From Adiantum capillus-veneris (Eukaryota > Streptophyta > Polypodiopsida > Polypodiales > Pteridaceae), in assembly GCA_014529385.2 (NCBI GenBank), contig CM043960.1, forward strand, positions 23,932,396-23,996,395: DNA of 64,000 nucleotides, given 5' to 3'. Below are positions 40,122 to 51,939 of this stretch, one piece after another. The position numbers and the translations under genes are program-made. How positions within the stretch are numbered: position 1 is the first letter of the stretch; the number at the start of each line of letters is the position of its first letter. The notes below the pieces were generated by a model. It ran no database searches and was not told where the DNA came from. It saw only the letters and a list, made by a program, of their open reading frames with translations.

Positions 40122-40585
40122 CCCCCCCCCCCCCCCCCCCCCCCCCAAGCAGCTCTCCCCAAAGGGCAAAATGGACACATGGAAGGCTCATAGGCTAGTT
40201 GCCCCCAATTTCCCCTCAAATCTTATTGGATGGAGATAGAGGTGGACCAACGAGGATTAGGCTAGAGTAAATTAGTCTAATCTATTTAAAAATTCTTGAT
40301 AAAAGAACCAATAGAAATAAATCTCCCTAGAAGACTATTGGACTGTCTACCAAGGTTCCAATGAGCATCCAACAACCCAATGGCTTGCTTGATTCCTATT
40401 GGCTAGAAGATTAAAAGGTCCAATAAGAGTTTCAATAAATTATTTAACTACCTAAAGCTCTCACAAAAGGGAAAAGGGGGACACTTTTCACAAGGCTATC
40501 AATTATGCTTCCTAATTCCTATTGGCTAAGCTTTGCAGGAACCAATGGGAAGCCAGCAAGAGCTTTTTGGAAGAGGGTTCGACCA

Positions 40586-40623
<38 letters not shown>

Positions 40624-40649
40624 TGGCATTTTTACACTAACTCACTTTC

Positions 40650-40689
<40 letters not shown>

Positions 40690-41348
40690 CTCATGTGTTG
40701 AGAAAGAACTTCATCTCCTTCTCCAAGCATTGAGAAGTAGAGTCCTACAACAACAACTCTTGGCTATGGAATGCAAATCAGAACAAGAGCCAAACTTCAA
40801 TGGCATGCTCATCTCCTCTACAATGTTAATTACAAAGCTAATCTATACTATTAGAGTGATTATGTGAGGAGAATAATTCTTTCTCGTAAGATACATCTTC
40901 TTCATCTCAATCTTTTCTCATTCCTTTCTAGTTCTCACCATTTTTAAAGGTGTGTGAGGTCTTGGGACTGAGGCTAGGGATACTAGGTGTGTTTTTCAAG
41001 CATAAATTGGTGCATCAAACTTCCATCTTCATTTCACCAACAAGTTTTGTCAAGAAACACAAAGATTGTATTGTACAAAAGTCTCCTTTGATGGGAGAAG
41101 CTATAATACAAAGCCTTTTTGGAGGGGGGACCGGCTCCATGTAAATCCGGTCCTCAACTGTTGCCAATTTTTCTATTTCTCTCTCTTTTCAAGTATTGTC
41201 TATGCCAAACTAGCTAGGTGTAAATTGCTATGTTGCTTTCTCAAATTAAGTACTCTCTCTATGCTCATTAGGAACTTGTTCTTAATGAAATGGTCACTAT
41301 GTTATCATCTTTTTCTACACACAAGTTACTAGTGCATTTAATGTTACA
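39725..41348 (+). repeat. 3' LTR of gypsy copy B (1,624 bp)
   Basis: TGTCATAAAAACTAATATCT...TTTAATGTTACA. It carries a (CT)n run at about 40,082-40,119 followed directly by 27 C residues (40,120-40,146), a (GA)n run near 40,590-40,621 and a (CA)n run near 40,653-40,688. The C homopolymer is unique to this copy and may be a sequencing-prone site. Confidence 0.92.
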
Positions 41349-41393
41349 AATTAGGTCACCCACGCATGTGCACGTGTGCACGCCTGCACACGC

Positions 41394-44343
41394 ACACACA
41401 CACACACACACACAGATCAAGAGAGTGAGTTAAGAAATTTTCTTTTAAGCTTTGACACTTTAGTCTCACTTGAGAAGACATTTTGATATCTTCTTTGAAA
41501 ATCTTTGAAGGTCCTTTTGTCTAGTAGCTCACTACCCAAAGAAGGTGAAAATCTACCCTTGCACAGTGAGTATTTTTGATACATTCTTTGAAAATATTTT
41601 AAAGTTCCTTTGGTGTGGTAGCTCACTATCCCCCACTAAGGTGGGAATCTACCCTTGCACAGAGAAAACTATGTTTTCAACCTATGGGAACAGCCTCTAG
41701 ATAGAGAGAGAGCTTTGAATTTATGATGAGAAGCCTCCCCTAGGGAAGATATCACTCAGTACTAGTTAGAAGAGAGGGAAACTCATGGGAACCCAATTTA
41801 GATGGACTTGATCTCAACCCCTACTTAGTAGACGCAACCGTACTTGGCATCTACATGTGCTACCCTTGCTAACTAGAGGGTTCTACCCATGGATCTATCA
41901 CCACTAGAAAAGACAAGGCTATTAGTAAAGAGTTAGACGTACCCACTACTTGGTGGTTTGCTCTACAAAAGTGGATCTAATGGAATATTTCATAAGTGTG
42001 TGCTACCACATGAAGCATAGGATATTCTTGTTAATGCTCGTGGAAGCATCATAGGAGCACGCTACCCATGCCAATTACTTCTCATGGCATCATCCAAGGT
42101 AGGTTGAGGTGGCCTTAACTCTTCAGTATGGAGCATGTAAAAGATTCTGATACTTGACAGAGGTGTGCCCCCAACCCTTAGAAAGAGGCTCAATGCATCA
42201 TCCAAGGCCTTACCTCCTCAACGTGGAGCATGTCAAAGCTGTTAGGTGTGCCCCCAAACCTAGTCGACCAAGGCTCAATGCATCATCCAAGGTAGGTTGT
42301 GGTTGCCTTACCTCCTCAATGTTGAGCATGCCAAAGCTTGTGACACTTGATAGAAGGGTGCCCCCAAACCTAGTTGACAAGCCAACCCTACAGGTTTTAA
42401 TTGCATAGATTCGTCTCACAAAATGGAGCATTTTCATTAGCCAATTCAACCTACTGGTGGTTAGCCAAGCAACAATAAGTGGTTTCCATCGACTATGATA
42501 CCAAGTGGGATGAGGTAGTTGCCTCCACTAATTATAGGGCCTCTATGGTATAAAAATTTATGTATGAAAACATCTTTTGCAAATCTGGATTAACTAGTGG
42601 TAAAGCTTGTCTAGAAAGGGTTGAGAGATGAACTACACCATAAGAGAGTATCTCTTTGAAAATGATCGGAGCTTGCCAAATGGGAAGTATCTTCTTAGTG
42701 TTTTTGACAAATATGATGTGATACAATGATGATGGAGCTAGAGCATCTACAAATTCTTCTTTTTCTGGAAGAAGGTCGTTATTCCTCTATCTTCCCCTCT
42801 GTTCACCAGCATGGTATCAGATCCTTCTTAGGCTTTTCTATATTAGTTATTGTGGTCTTTTCATGGAGCAAGGTTGCATCTACAAATTCTTCTTGCTTTC
42901 ATCTTGGTACTAGTTTTTGAAACAAGACAATTGATACCGTCTTCTTCCATTGTTTTGACCAACCAGAAGAACGATAGAACCTTTTCCAATTTTTTGCTAT
43001 CACTTGTTCCACATATAAAACTTGGGTTGCATGGAGTCAAGATTCCTTATAGCAAGGTCTTTTTTACCATACATGTTGCTAATATTACTATCGAAGAGAC
43101 ACCTCTAAGTAACTTTACCCTTGGGAAGCGAATCTAGAACTAAAAGAGAGCGACCACTTCCAACCCATAGGCTAGTTGAAATGAGGCATGATGTGTTGTG
43201 ACCTTAAAGCCCGTTCTGTATGATCATGTCATGTTCAGGATCAATGATGGCTATGTGGTGCCCAATGCAAATGGAAAGCCTTTGTTTAAGGAACAAGATC
43301 AAGACCTTGTTTGTGATTTCATCATGCCCATTTTATCTTGGATAATAGGAAGAGGACTAGGGGTGGAAGATTCTGTAACTATCAGATAGGTTTGCTAGCA
43401 ACATATTGATAGACAAAGTGAGAGCTTAGGAAATTGGTGATTTCCAAGGGACAGCCTCTCCCTCTCTCTAGAAGCCAAAATCCACCCACTTCCTCTATTT
43501 ATGTGGCTCACTCTCTCTAGTAAACCAACTCAATCCTTTGGGGTGGTGAATAAATGCAAAGTACTTGAAATAGTATTTTACTTTTGTAATCATGGCAATG
43601 TTACTAAAAGAGCCATAATCCTCCCATGAGGGCCTCAAATGAAATGGCAGTGGACTGGAATTTTGAATATTGATTCAAATTACAAAGAAGATGTTGAGTG
43701 GGCTTTTTTGGAATTAAAAGATGCAGACATTGTAGTAAATAATGGCCCAATATATCTCTAACACAATACTTGACGTATGCTAGGTTGTTAGTTTTTGTTG
43801 TAATTTTTGACACCGACAACAAGGGGAGGGGGTTGTTGACACCTGTCTTCCCAATTAATGTGAAGTACTAATGAGCTTGTGTGTGTTTAGGATGGTGGCA
43901 GCAGCAGCAGGTAAGAGATTCCTTCCTTGGAATTACAACAAGAACTACATCAATAGCAAGAGATCTTCATCCATTACTCAATTTTATTTTTTTATGATTA
44001 AATATAATCCTTGTAAATTCTCCTGGGATAATTTTATACTCACTCAGTACAATTCCATGCATTTGCTCGGTTCTATCTCTTTAAGATTAAATGTAATCTT
44101 TGTAAACTCTTCTTTGATAATTATATACTTATGTAGTATAATTTCATTCAATTGTAAATTCTAGACTTTCCCATATGTACAAGCTTTTTTATGACTCTAG
44201 TAGTATTCTCTTGTAAAATATGAGTCATCTTTAAGTATGTATGTTCTATCCGGTGTTTAGTCCCATTGTATGGTTCAATAGTTTGTGAAATCATACTATC
44301 GTTAGGAATTCAATCATAAACACACACACACACACACACACAC
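41394..44343. mobile_element. (CA)n-bounded retroelement copy 1, Penelope-like family (tentative)
   Basis: A (CA)n tract at 41,394-41,414 is followed by GAGAGAGTGAGTTAA-type sequence that recurs after another (CA)n at 61,768. The segment ends in a second (CA)n at about 44,319-44,343. Its 3' part (about 43,690-44,318) matches the 3' part of the Penelope-like copy at 59,780-60,319 plus 61,660-61,750. A decayed RT tail (KDADIVVNNG-type reading near 43,720) is shared. The middle (42,100-43,400) has short unassigned frames and may hold another insertion. A roughly 100-bp tandem duplication sits at about 41,480-41,660. Confidence 0.5.
44231..44234. repeat. paralogous empty site (TTAA) for the transposon at 60,320
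   Basis: The sequence ATCTTTAAGTATGTATGTTC here is uninterrupted, whereas the related copy reads ATCTTTAA, then 1,340 bp, then TTAAGTATGTATGTTC. Confidence 0.9.
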
Positions 44344-45339
44344 TCATAACATTGGTGGATCCAGTTTGCTTACTGGACTAGCACCCACTTACGCACTCAC
44401 AATACATACCCAAACACATGTTTGACCTTGAAATCATATATGTCAAATAACACCTGTAATGCATTAGGTTGGACTACTCCGCTAGCAATTATTCCAAGTA
44501 GAGTCTAGTTCTAGCATAATTAATTATTTATATATGTCCTTTTATGCAGAAAAAAATTGCTTCAATAAGTACCGTGTCCACAAGAAATCCTTTGGGCAAT
44601 GTGTGACCGGGCGCTTATCTTGGCTCGGTTGATGCAATAGTCACTGGTGTTTGTTTGCAAATTTGAACCTTGCCTTTTTTTTTGGTATGTAAAAAGACAT
44701 GACTGTCTTGCAGTCCAATAGTGTACTCGTTTTTTAATTGCAGACCTATTTTGGTTGTTCCCTACTTAGCTTGTAACATGCCTAAGGGGGTTTGTTCTAG
44801 AATGGCGAGCTTGCTATCTGTAGAGGTTCTCCAACTTAATATAGAAAACCTTGTTTATTGCTTACCAAATAGCCATTTGCTCGTTATTTACGGCACTTCA
44901 AAATGCTGCTATTGGTTCTTGGTATATAAACGCTCAGGGATTTCATTAACATGATCATAAATACATGATTACGTTAATAACGTTGAGTGATCACATATCA
45001 AAATACGTGATCACATTAAATATTTATGTGACTTTACCTTAACCTATAGAAATATTCCATTCTCATAAGCCTATTGGGATCTTTTCATTTCTTGGTTGGA
45101 TTGATTTAACATTCTTATAGTTTCTCGATAGGTCCATTGAAAAAATACATAACCTGATGATGTTTTGTTGGGTTGCCACATCACCACTTACCGGCCTTTT
45201 TGTGATCATGTTAATTGTGATTATGTGAATGTGATAATAAACATTGTGATCACAAGAATATTCACGTGATCACGTGAGTATTAAATCCCCAAACACATGT
45301 GTAATGCTTATCTACATGCAAATATACCTACGAACAAGA

Positions 45340-45396
<57 letters not shown>

Positions 45397-46943
45397 CACA
45401 CACACACACACACGTACGATTGTTCCTATTGCCATCTAGTTCTTAGTTGATAAAATAAATCTTATTGGCAAGCAAAGCCAAATCCCTTGCTATATCTGTT
45501 GCAAAGTATCTACTGGCTCCTACTACGTACGATATCGCACACACATATGGTAGCTACTTCAAATCATCAGGTAGGCCTCTATGCCTACTGATATTTTTGG
45601 GATCTATGAATAACTTATTGAGTGGTATAAGAAAGTGAAGGTAAATGTTGGATTTATGAATACATTTTGAGCTCGTGTATATGTTGAAATAATCACAATA
45701 TTTTATGATCAATATGGTAGCATGTGGGAAATGTTTACTAGTTTTTTCTATGCATTATTAGCACATCTAACTGGTTGATATTAATTTTTTTATTAAAAAA
45801 ACACATCCAAAGCAGAAGGATATACTCGGGATTAATCTGACAATTGGGCATCTAACAACATCACAAAACGGGATGCATTTTTAATAAACTGGCTTACCTT
45901 TATGCAATCTTGGTGGCATCACATAAAAGCTTAATCTTTTGGGATAAGCATGTGTTGAAAAATATGACATTTTTTGGTTCTCAATATCAATGATTGCCAC
46001 AAGTTTTTAAGCTTGATTTATGGTATCACTAATGGTCTCACAACACAATCAATTATTGACACTTTTTACTTTATTCATTTTTGGTTTACAATGATTGCAA
46101 AAATTAAAAAATCCAGGTTGGATTGGGACAGGATACATGATGTTCATATAGTGGGTATATGGTTTTTTTTTAAAAATAGACACTACAAACAAACAAAATG
46201 TTGTCAAGATTTTTTTGGTTTGTAAATATAGACATTAGGCGGGCTGCTTATTTGTAAAAGGTTCCACACAATAACTTTGTTTGAAAAAAAATTGTACATG
46301 GCGGCAGATGCAGGTGTGGTAATGCCATCTTTTGGTAATGTCTGGCCCTTATACTGGCTCAAATAGAGGGACATAATCTCATCTCAGAGTGGGCTACATA
46401 TGGTTATTCTTCTGGTTTCTTTTGACATTTGGTGGAAAAAAACATTATACTAGAAGATTTTTACATGTCAGATTTTCCTTTGTAAATCATGGAATTTCGT
46501 TGGATCATATTTCATATAAATTATTGGATGTCTACAATGAACGTAGGATATGTTGATACCTTTAAGATAAATTTTGCCTTTATATTACCTTAAGTTAACA
46601 CCTTCCAATGATCGCCAATATCTCATACATAGGTATGTTTTTCAAGAAAGAGCTAATACCATGGATTTCACTTACAAATTCATAGCTAGGATGCATGTTT
46701 GTATAGAACCAATGAGGATGGAAGCTATCAATGAGAAAATGATCTTAGAGCGTAACAAGTAGGAACAAGACTCATTTGTAGCTAATTATAAAATACCAGT
46801 GTCAAGGACTAGACCATATCTTGCTCGAGGGGCTAAGAATGATGTATAGTATCATGAATAAAATGTACTAACATTTTAGTGTGCAAGGGGTTTCTTATGG
46901 GATTGACAACGATGACAAGCGACTGAGGCTGCCTTGTACATGT
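44344..46943. other. intergenic; no gene supported
   Basis: AT-rich, with a compound (CA)n tract at about 45,342-45,412 containing a TATATA interruption, and a palindrome-dense block at 44,935-45,291 listed separately. The frame at 46,574-46,762 is open for 62 codons but unrecognised. Confidence 0.4.
44935..45291. mobile_element. palindrome-rich MITE-like segment (tentative)
   Basis: The left edge reads CAGGGATTTCATTAACATGA and the right edge, reversed, GGGGATTTAATACTCACGTG, an imperfect inverted pair. The interior holds at least four GTGATCAC palindromes and several half-sites. I could not find a convincing target duplication (AAACGCT versus AAACACA). The CAGGG-like end would suit a hAT-type MITE. 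Confidence 0.4.
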
Positions 46944-46947
46944 CTTA
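46944..46947 (+). repeat. target site duplication CTTA, left
   Basis: CTTA directly before the left terminal repeat; the same four bases follow the right terminal repeat. Confidence 0.8.
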
Positions 46948-46983
46948 GGGTATAAGCATGTTAACTTTTCATGCTTTTTGGTG
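46948..46983 (+). repeat. left terminal inverted repeat
   Basis: Starts GGGTATAAGCATGTTAACTT and continues TTCATGCTTTTTGGTG. The reverse complement of the right end differs at two positions plus one single-base gap. AAGCATG and CATGCTT within it form a 7-bp stem around a 9-base spacer. Confidence 0.92.
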
Positions 46984-47144
46984 TCCCGGACAATGCTAGT
47001 AAGAGGTGCTTGTTAGCATCTACTCAAATCCAAAGAGCAAGTGAAGTTTGAAATTTTAGTAACCATAAGATATATTATTTGTTCCCTCCCATATGGGGTG
47101 TGGACTCTGTTTTCAGTTATGATGACGACGTGGGGTGTGGCCTC

Positions 47145-47256
<112 letters not shown>

Positions 47257-47399
47257 GCGACGCAGACTCCCTCTCTGTCTCACTCTTAGACCAGTTTACA
47301 GTTTGCCCTGTTCCTACTCCCTCCCTCCCTCCCTCCCTCTCTGTCTCACTCTTAGACCAGTTTACAGTTCCTACTCCCTCCCTCTCTCTCCCTCCCTCC

Positions 47400-47449
<50 letters not shown>

Positions 47450-48249
47450 GCTTCTTGCCTCGAAGTTGACTTGTCAAAGCTTAGCGGACTTGCAGATATG
47501 GAAAACCAGCAGACAACATTATTGCCACTAGAAATGGAGGCAGAAGGGAGCCATTACAGGAAATGAATCACAACTACCAGCATCCAACTCTTTCTATTAT
47601 CAGGAAATATGAGACAGAAAGAAAGCGTAAACAGCGGGAGCACCGACAAATGACAACTAAACGAGGACATCATGCTATCGACGATGAGGAGAAAAGGAAA
47701 ATCTCCTTTGATATTGTGAAAGCTTTCAAGAGCAGGACTGAAGGTCTCAACAAAGAAGCAAAGTGTGAAATCTGGAATCTTGTTGCTCAACATCCGCTTG
47801 TTCGGGAAATCCGTGATCAGTCTTTAGAGGAGGAGGCTACTGTGCAGAGTGCAATTGTCTCCAATGTCCGCAACACACTAGCTATCGTCAAGCAGCCAGC
47901 TTCTAACGAGGAGCTGCTTTTGAAGAATGCAGCATTGCAGATGATGATAAATTCAAAGGAAAACATGCCTATTGCCAAATTCTCCAGGGTCCTAAAAGTC
48001 GACTGTCGCAGCTTGCTCAAAGAAAAATCACGGCAGGTGAAGTCTGGTGTCAATGCTCGACTGTTTTCATTGGTTGAATGTCACAAGCAACACCATCATA
48101 GCCCTATCATAGATGAAATTAAGGAATTGGTCTACACATTTTGGATAGAGGAGACTCGTGTTTCACCCAACAAGAAGGATGTTTGTCGAAAGAGAGTGGG
48201 AAGGAAAAGCTACATAAAACACCCTATGCACCTCCTGGATGAGTCTCAG

Positions 48250-49909
48250 GTGATCAATGACATACTTGCGCCATAACTTATGCATTCTAGCATGCTAGTA
48301 ATCTACCTAGCATACAGAGCATGCTAGTTATCACAATATGTTATGCTATGTATGCCACCTAGCATGTGTGCTAGTTAGCATAGTCTCACTCATAGTATGT
48401 TGGGTATGCTATTTAGCATGATAAGTATGCTGTCTAGCACAATATGTAAGCTACTATAACACCCTTTATGCTAGTTAGCATACCTATTATGCTAACTAGC
48501 ATGCTCTATATGTTCTTTGACATAATGAGTTGCTAGCTACCTTTCGTAGTATGCTAACTAGCATAATGGGTAAGTTGGTTTATGGTATATGCTAGTTAGC
48601 ATTCCTGTATGGTGGGTATGGTGTTCAGCATAAATCTTCTGCTAGTTAGCATGCCTAGTGATCTTGAGGACTACGCTGGTTAGCACAATATGTATGCTAC
48701 TTTAACACCTTTTATGCTAGTGTGCTGGCTATGCTATTCAACATAACAAGTGTGCTGGCTAACACAATATGTATGCTAGTTAGCATACCTTCTATTCTTC
48801 TTAGCACACTTTGTGTGGTTAACCATGACTCATATGTTAAACTACACACTGATTTTGCTTGTTAGCACAGCTAGTATGCTAGTTAGCGTACTCAGCTGTG
48901 CTAACTAGCAATATAGCATGATAGTAAGCATACTTAGCTAGCTAACTAGCATGCTGAGTATGCTATTTGCACAACTAAGAATGCTAAGTAGCATAACGGG
49001 TAAGCTGGTTTATGCTAGTATGCTAGTTAGCATATTCAGATATGCTAAGTAGCATACTCAGCATGTTAGTTAGCATACTCAGCATGCTAACTAGCATGCT
49101 CATGAGTATGCTATTTAGCACAGCTAAGAATGCTAAGTAGCATAACGGGTAATCTGATTTATGCTAGTTAGCATTCATAGTGTGTTGGCTATGCTGTTCA
49201 ACATAATAAGTGTGCTGGTTAGCACAATATGTATGCTAGTTAGCATACCTTCTATTCTTCTTAGCACACATTCATGTGGTTAACAATGACTCATATGCTA
49301 AATTACACACTGATTATGCTTGTAAGCACAGCTAGTATGCTAGTTAGCATATTCAGCTATGCTAACTAGCATACTCAGCATGCTAACTAGCATGCTGATG
49401 AGTACGCCTCGTATGCTAAACTACACACTGATTGTGCTTGTTAGCATAGCTAGTATGCTAGTTAGCATACTCAGCATGCTAATGAGTATGCTAGCTAGTA
49501 TGCTAAGGAGTATGCTAGTTAGCACAGCTAGTATGCTAACTCAGCATGCTAGTTAGCATACTCAGTATGCTGATGAGTATACTCCGCATGCTAACTAGCA
49601 TGCTGATGAGTATGCCTCGTATGCTACACTACACACTGATTGTGCTTGTTAGCACAGCTAGTATTCTAGTTAGCATACTCAGCTATGATAGTTAGCATAC
49701 TCAGCTATGCTAGTTAGCATACTCAGCATGCTAACTAGCATGCTTAGTATACAATGTTATACCCAGTTACATGCATGTTAGGACCATACAATGTGTTGTT
49801 TAACACACCAATTTGTTTCTATGGTGGATGTATTAAGTAGCAATGCGTCACTAGTCCTTTTTGGATTATTTCTCCTAGTAAACATACTGATCAAATATGG
49901 ATATTATAG
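48250..49909 (+). other. transposase intron carrying the left palindrome array
   Basis: Donor CAG|GTGATC and acceptor TATTATAG|GTT restore the frame in phase 0. Nearly all of the 1,660 bp is the repeat array listed next. Confidence 0.75.
48280..49745. repeat. left array of ATGCTAGTTAGCAT-type palindromes
   Basis: Dozens of imperfect copies of ATGCTAGTTAGCAT and its complement ATGCTAACTAGCAT, with 6-bp arms around an asymmetric GT/AC centre, separated by short variable spacers such as ACTCAG. There is a higher-order repeat of about 460 bp: the block at 48,721-48,910 recurs at 49,181-49,375. It is AT-rich and has no coding sense. It lies wholly inside the transposase intron. Confidence 0.93.
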
Positions 49910-51939
49910 GTTGAGCTCTTTCAAAGATTCAAACAAAAACATTCAGATTGCAAGATTGGCATGAGGATGTTTGAGATGTTAAAGCCATTCTTTTGCAGGA
50001 GGCTGAAGGATAGGTACACATGCTGTTGCGAATACCATGTGCAGATGACCTTTTTGAAAGACGCACTGAATCACATGCGCTCTCATGCTTTTGGGCTGCA
50101 TGATACATGTTGCAACTGTGTATGCAATATCTGTGCTACATGCAAGAACATTAGCAGCGGCTGCATGGCTTCACATCACACGTTCAAAGGTGTCACACAG
50201 ATGTGGGAGTTCGTTCTCTGTCCAAAGCCAGCAGATGCAGTTTTCCATAGAAGGGAATGCCTGATGGGAGGTTGTAAGATATGTGGAGTAAAGAAGTTAG
50301 AATTATGTTTCTTAGAAACAGCAAAGCCAGGTAAGAGTATTAATGTGAAAGTATTTGTGTATGTAGAAGCAAAAGACAAGCATGGGAACAGTAAGAAAAG
50401 AAAAGATCTTTTGCATAAAGAAATGCAGTTCTGGGAGTTTCTTCGACTGTTGCAGACCAAGTTGACGCTCTTCATCACTCATAACTATGTGGCACGATGG
50501 CAAGGACAACAATTTAAGGATTGTATACTTTGCTTTCCGGATGATGTCATTGTCTCAGTTGTTGACTGTGCTGAAAATTATGCCTTCAAGGAGAAAAATG
50601 AGATTCAGTCAATGCATTGGCACTCTAGTCAAGTAACTATTTTTGTACACATAACGTACTATTGCAAGGCAGGGGAGGTAGTCAAAACAATCCACTTCTT
50701 CATATCAAATGAGAGGGTCCATGACACACTGTTTGTGCAACATTGCTTCATGCTACACCGTGACTGGTTACAACAAGAGGGTGTCACTTGTAAACAACAT
50801 TGGGTGTGGCCAGATGGTGCAGACTCGCAATTCAAGGGAGCCAGGCCTTTCTATTTTGTTGCAAGATATGGTGGACTCACAGGGATTGCGATGAGCTGGT
50901 TCTTATTTGGATCAGGGCATGGCAAGGGCGAGCATGATGGTGCAGGAGCAGTTGAAAAGAACCTTGACCCATGAACAACTAAAACCTAATGGAGCTATAT
51001 TGCACTGTGCAACAGATGTGGTTGCTTATTGCCAAGACAATCTATTGCATGGAGCACCTACATCATATCCTTCAAAAGAAAGGGAATGTGCTCGTGTGTT
51101 TTGGGAGGTTAAAGAGGGAGATGTTAACAGGGAAGTTAAGTGGAATTGTTCCACTGTGGCAAAAGCTCGCTCTTTGCATGCTATTCGTGGTCACAACCCG
51201 TAGGATCCAACTGCCCTTGCAACAAGAAAGTTCGCATGCTTCTGTGATGCATGCATGAATGGAAGGTGGAATCACTGCATCAATAAAGCTCACGTGGAGG
51301 CTTGGGTTTATTAGATTTTGCAGCCATTACTTGAGCAAACAAATGAAGTTTTGACAGAGGAAGTCGTTGGCTATGATGACTTCACATACGAAGGTCATCA
51401 TGATGTGTTGAGTAGCGCTCTATGTTCTGGAGACACATTTGTTGTAAATCCAGATGCTTTAACCAATGCCGAAGATGTGGATTTCTATCTGGTCAAGTGT
51501 GTTGTAGAAAAGGAGAAGGTGGAGAAGGGGTACATTGATGAATGGAGCAATGTAATTGACAGAGGCTCATATGTTGTGCAAGGATTGTATTACAAGCAAT
51601 TGGATGCATACACCTTCAAGCTAGACCACAAGCAGCCTATCGTCCACCTACTTTCACATCTGGTGCGATGTATCAAAATACCCATGGAGCACGTCCCAAG
51701 GAGAAGGCAGGTGTACACAATCACTCCAGAAATCTATGAAGCAATCTGTAATAACATGCCCTTCAGCTTTTAAGTTGTATCCACTAGATTTTCTATATAC
51801 CACTTTGCTGTAAGGGTATGCAGTTTTATTATAAAGTTGGTCATCATGCTAACTATCAAACATGTTTACATTAATTGCCAGCATCAAATTATTTACATAG
51901 GGTTCAATTTTACAATGACAGTCACTGCCCCAAAAACCC

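Larger units (their letters stand above)
23804..41348 (+). mobile_element. Ty3/gypsy chromovirus, family 1, copy B, split by a nested element
   Basis: LTRs lie at 23,804-25,357 and 39,725-41,348, with internal gag-pol from about 25,400 to 30,396 continuing at 39,190-39,724. The bases before the 5' LTR (GATTA) and after the 3' LTR (AATTA) match at four of five positions, consistent with a 5-bp target duplication. The pol order is protease, RT, RNase H, integrase, then a chromodomain-like end, i.e. Ty3/gypsy chromovirus. Coding capacity is destroyed by many stops. It is interrupted by the reverse-oriented element at 30,397-39,189. Confidence 0.88.
47563..51773 (+). pseudogene. DDE-type transposase, split gene with minor lesions
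   Basis: Exon a, 47,563-48,249, starts at the first in-frame ATG, although the frame is open upstream, so the true start is uncertain. It is basic and helical and ends at CAG|GTGATC. Intron 48,250-49,909 ends TATTATAG. The join is phase 0 and gives DESQ|VELFQRFKQKHSDCKIG. Exon b has a Cys-rich zone (TCCCEYH, then CCNCVCNICATCK), then VVDCAENYAF (Asp at 50,564), HWVWPDGADSQFKGAR (Asp at 50,813) and GSGHGKGEHDGAGA (Glu at 50,930), giving D-83-D-39-E. A frameshift near 50,957 follows directly. The other frame continues THEQLKPNGAILHCATDVV, then KFACFCDACMNGRWNHC (Cys cluster). In-frame TAGs fall at 51,201 and 51,312. The natural end appears to be TAA at 51,771. I know this motif set from uncharacterised invertebrate transposon-like proteins. 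Confidence 0.85.

Noticed and set aside
46960-46963. TTAA-type target (piggyBac/Kolobok) for the 9.9-kb transposon
   Set aside because: The only TTAA is inside the terminal repeat; the duplicated flanking bases are CTTA outside the GGGT end.
48280-49745. CRISPR-like array
   Set aside because: The repeats are palindromic half-sites with irregular, non-unique spacers, lie in an intron of a plant transposon, and there are no cas genes.
51307-51323. A very short intron bypassing the TAG at 51,312 (GTTTATTAG...TTTGCAG)
   Set aside because: Eighteen bases is far below any plant intron, and the flanking protein motif continues in the same frame.
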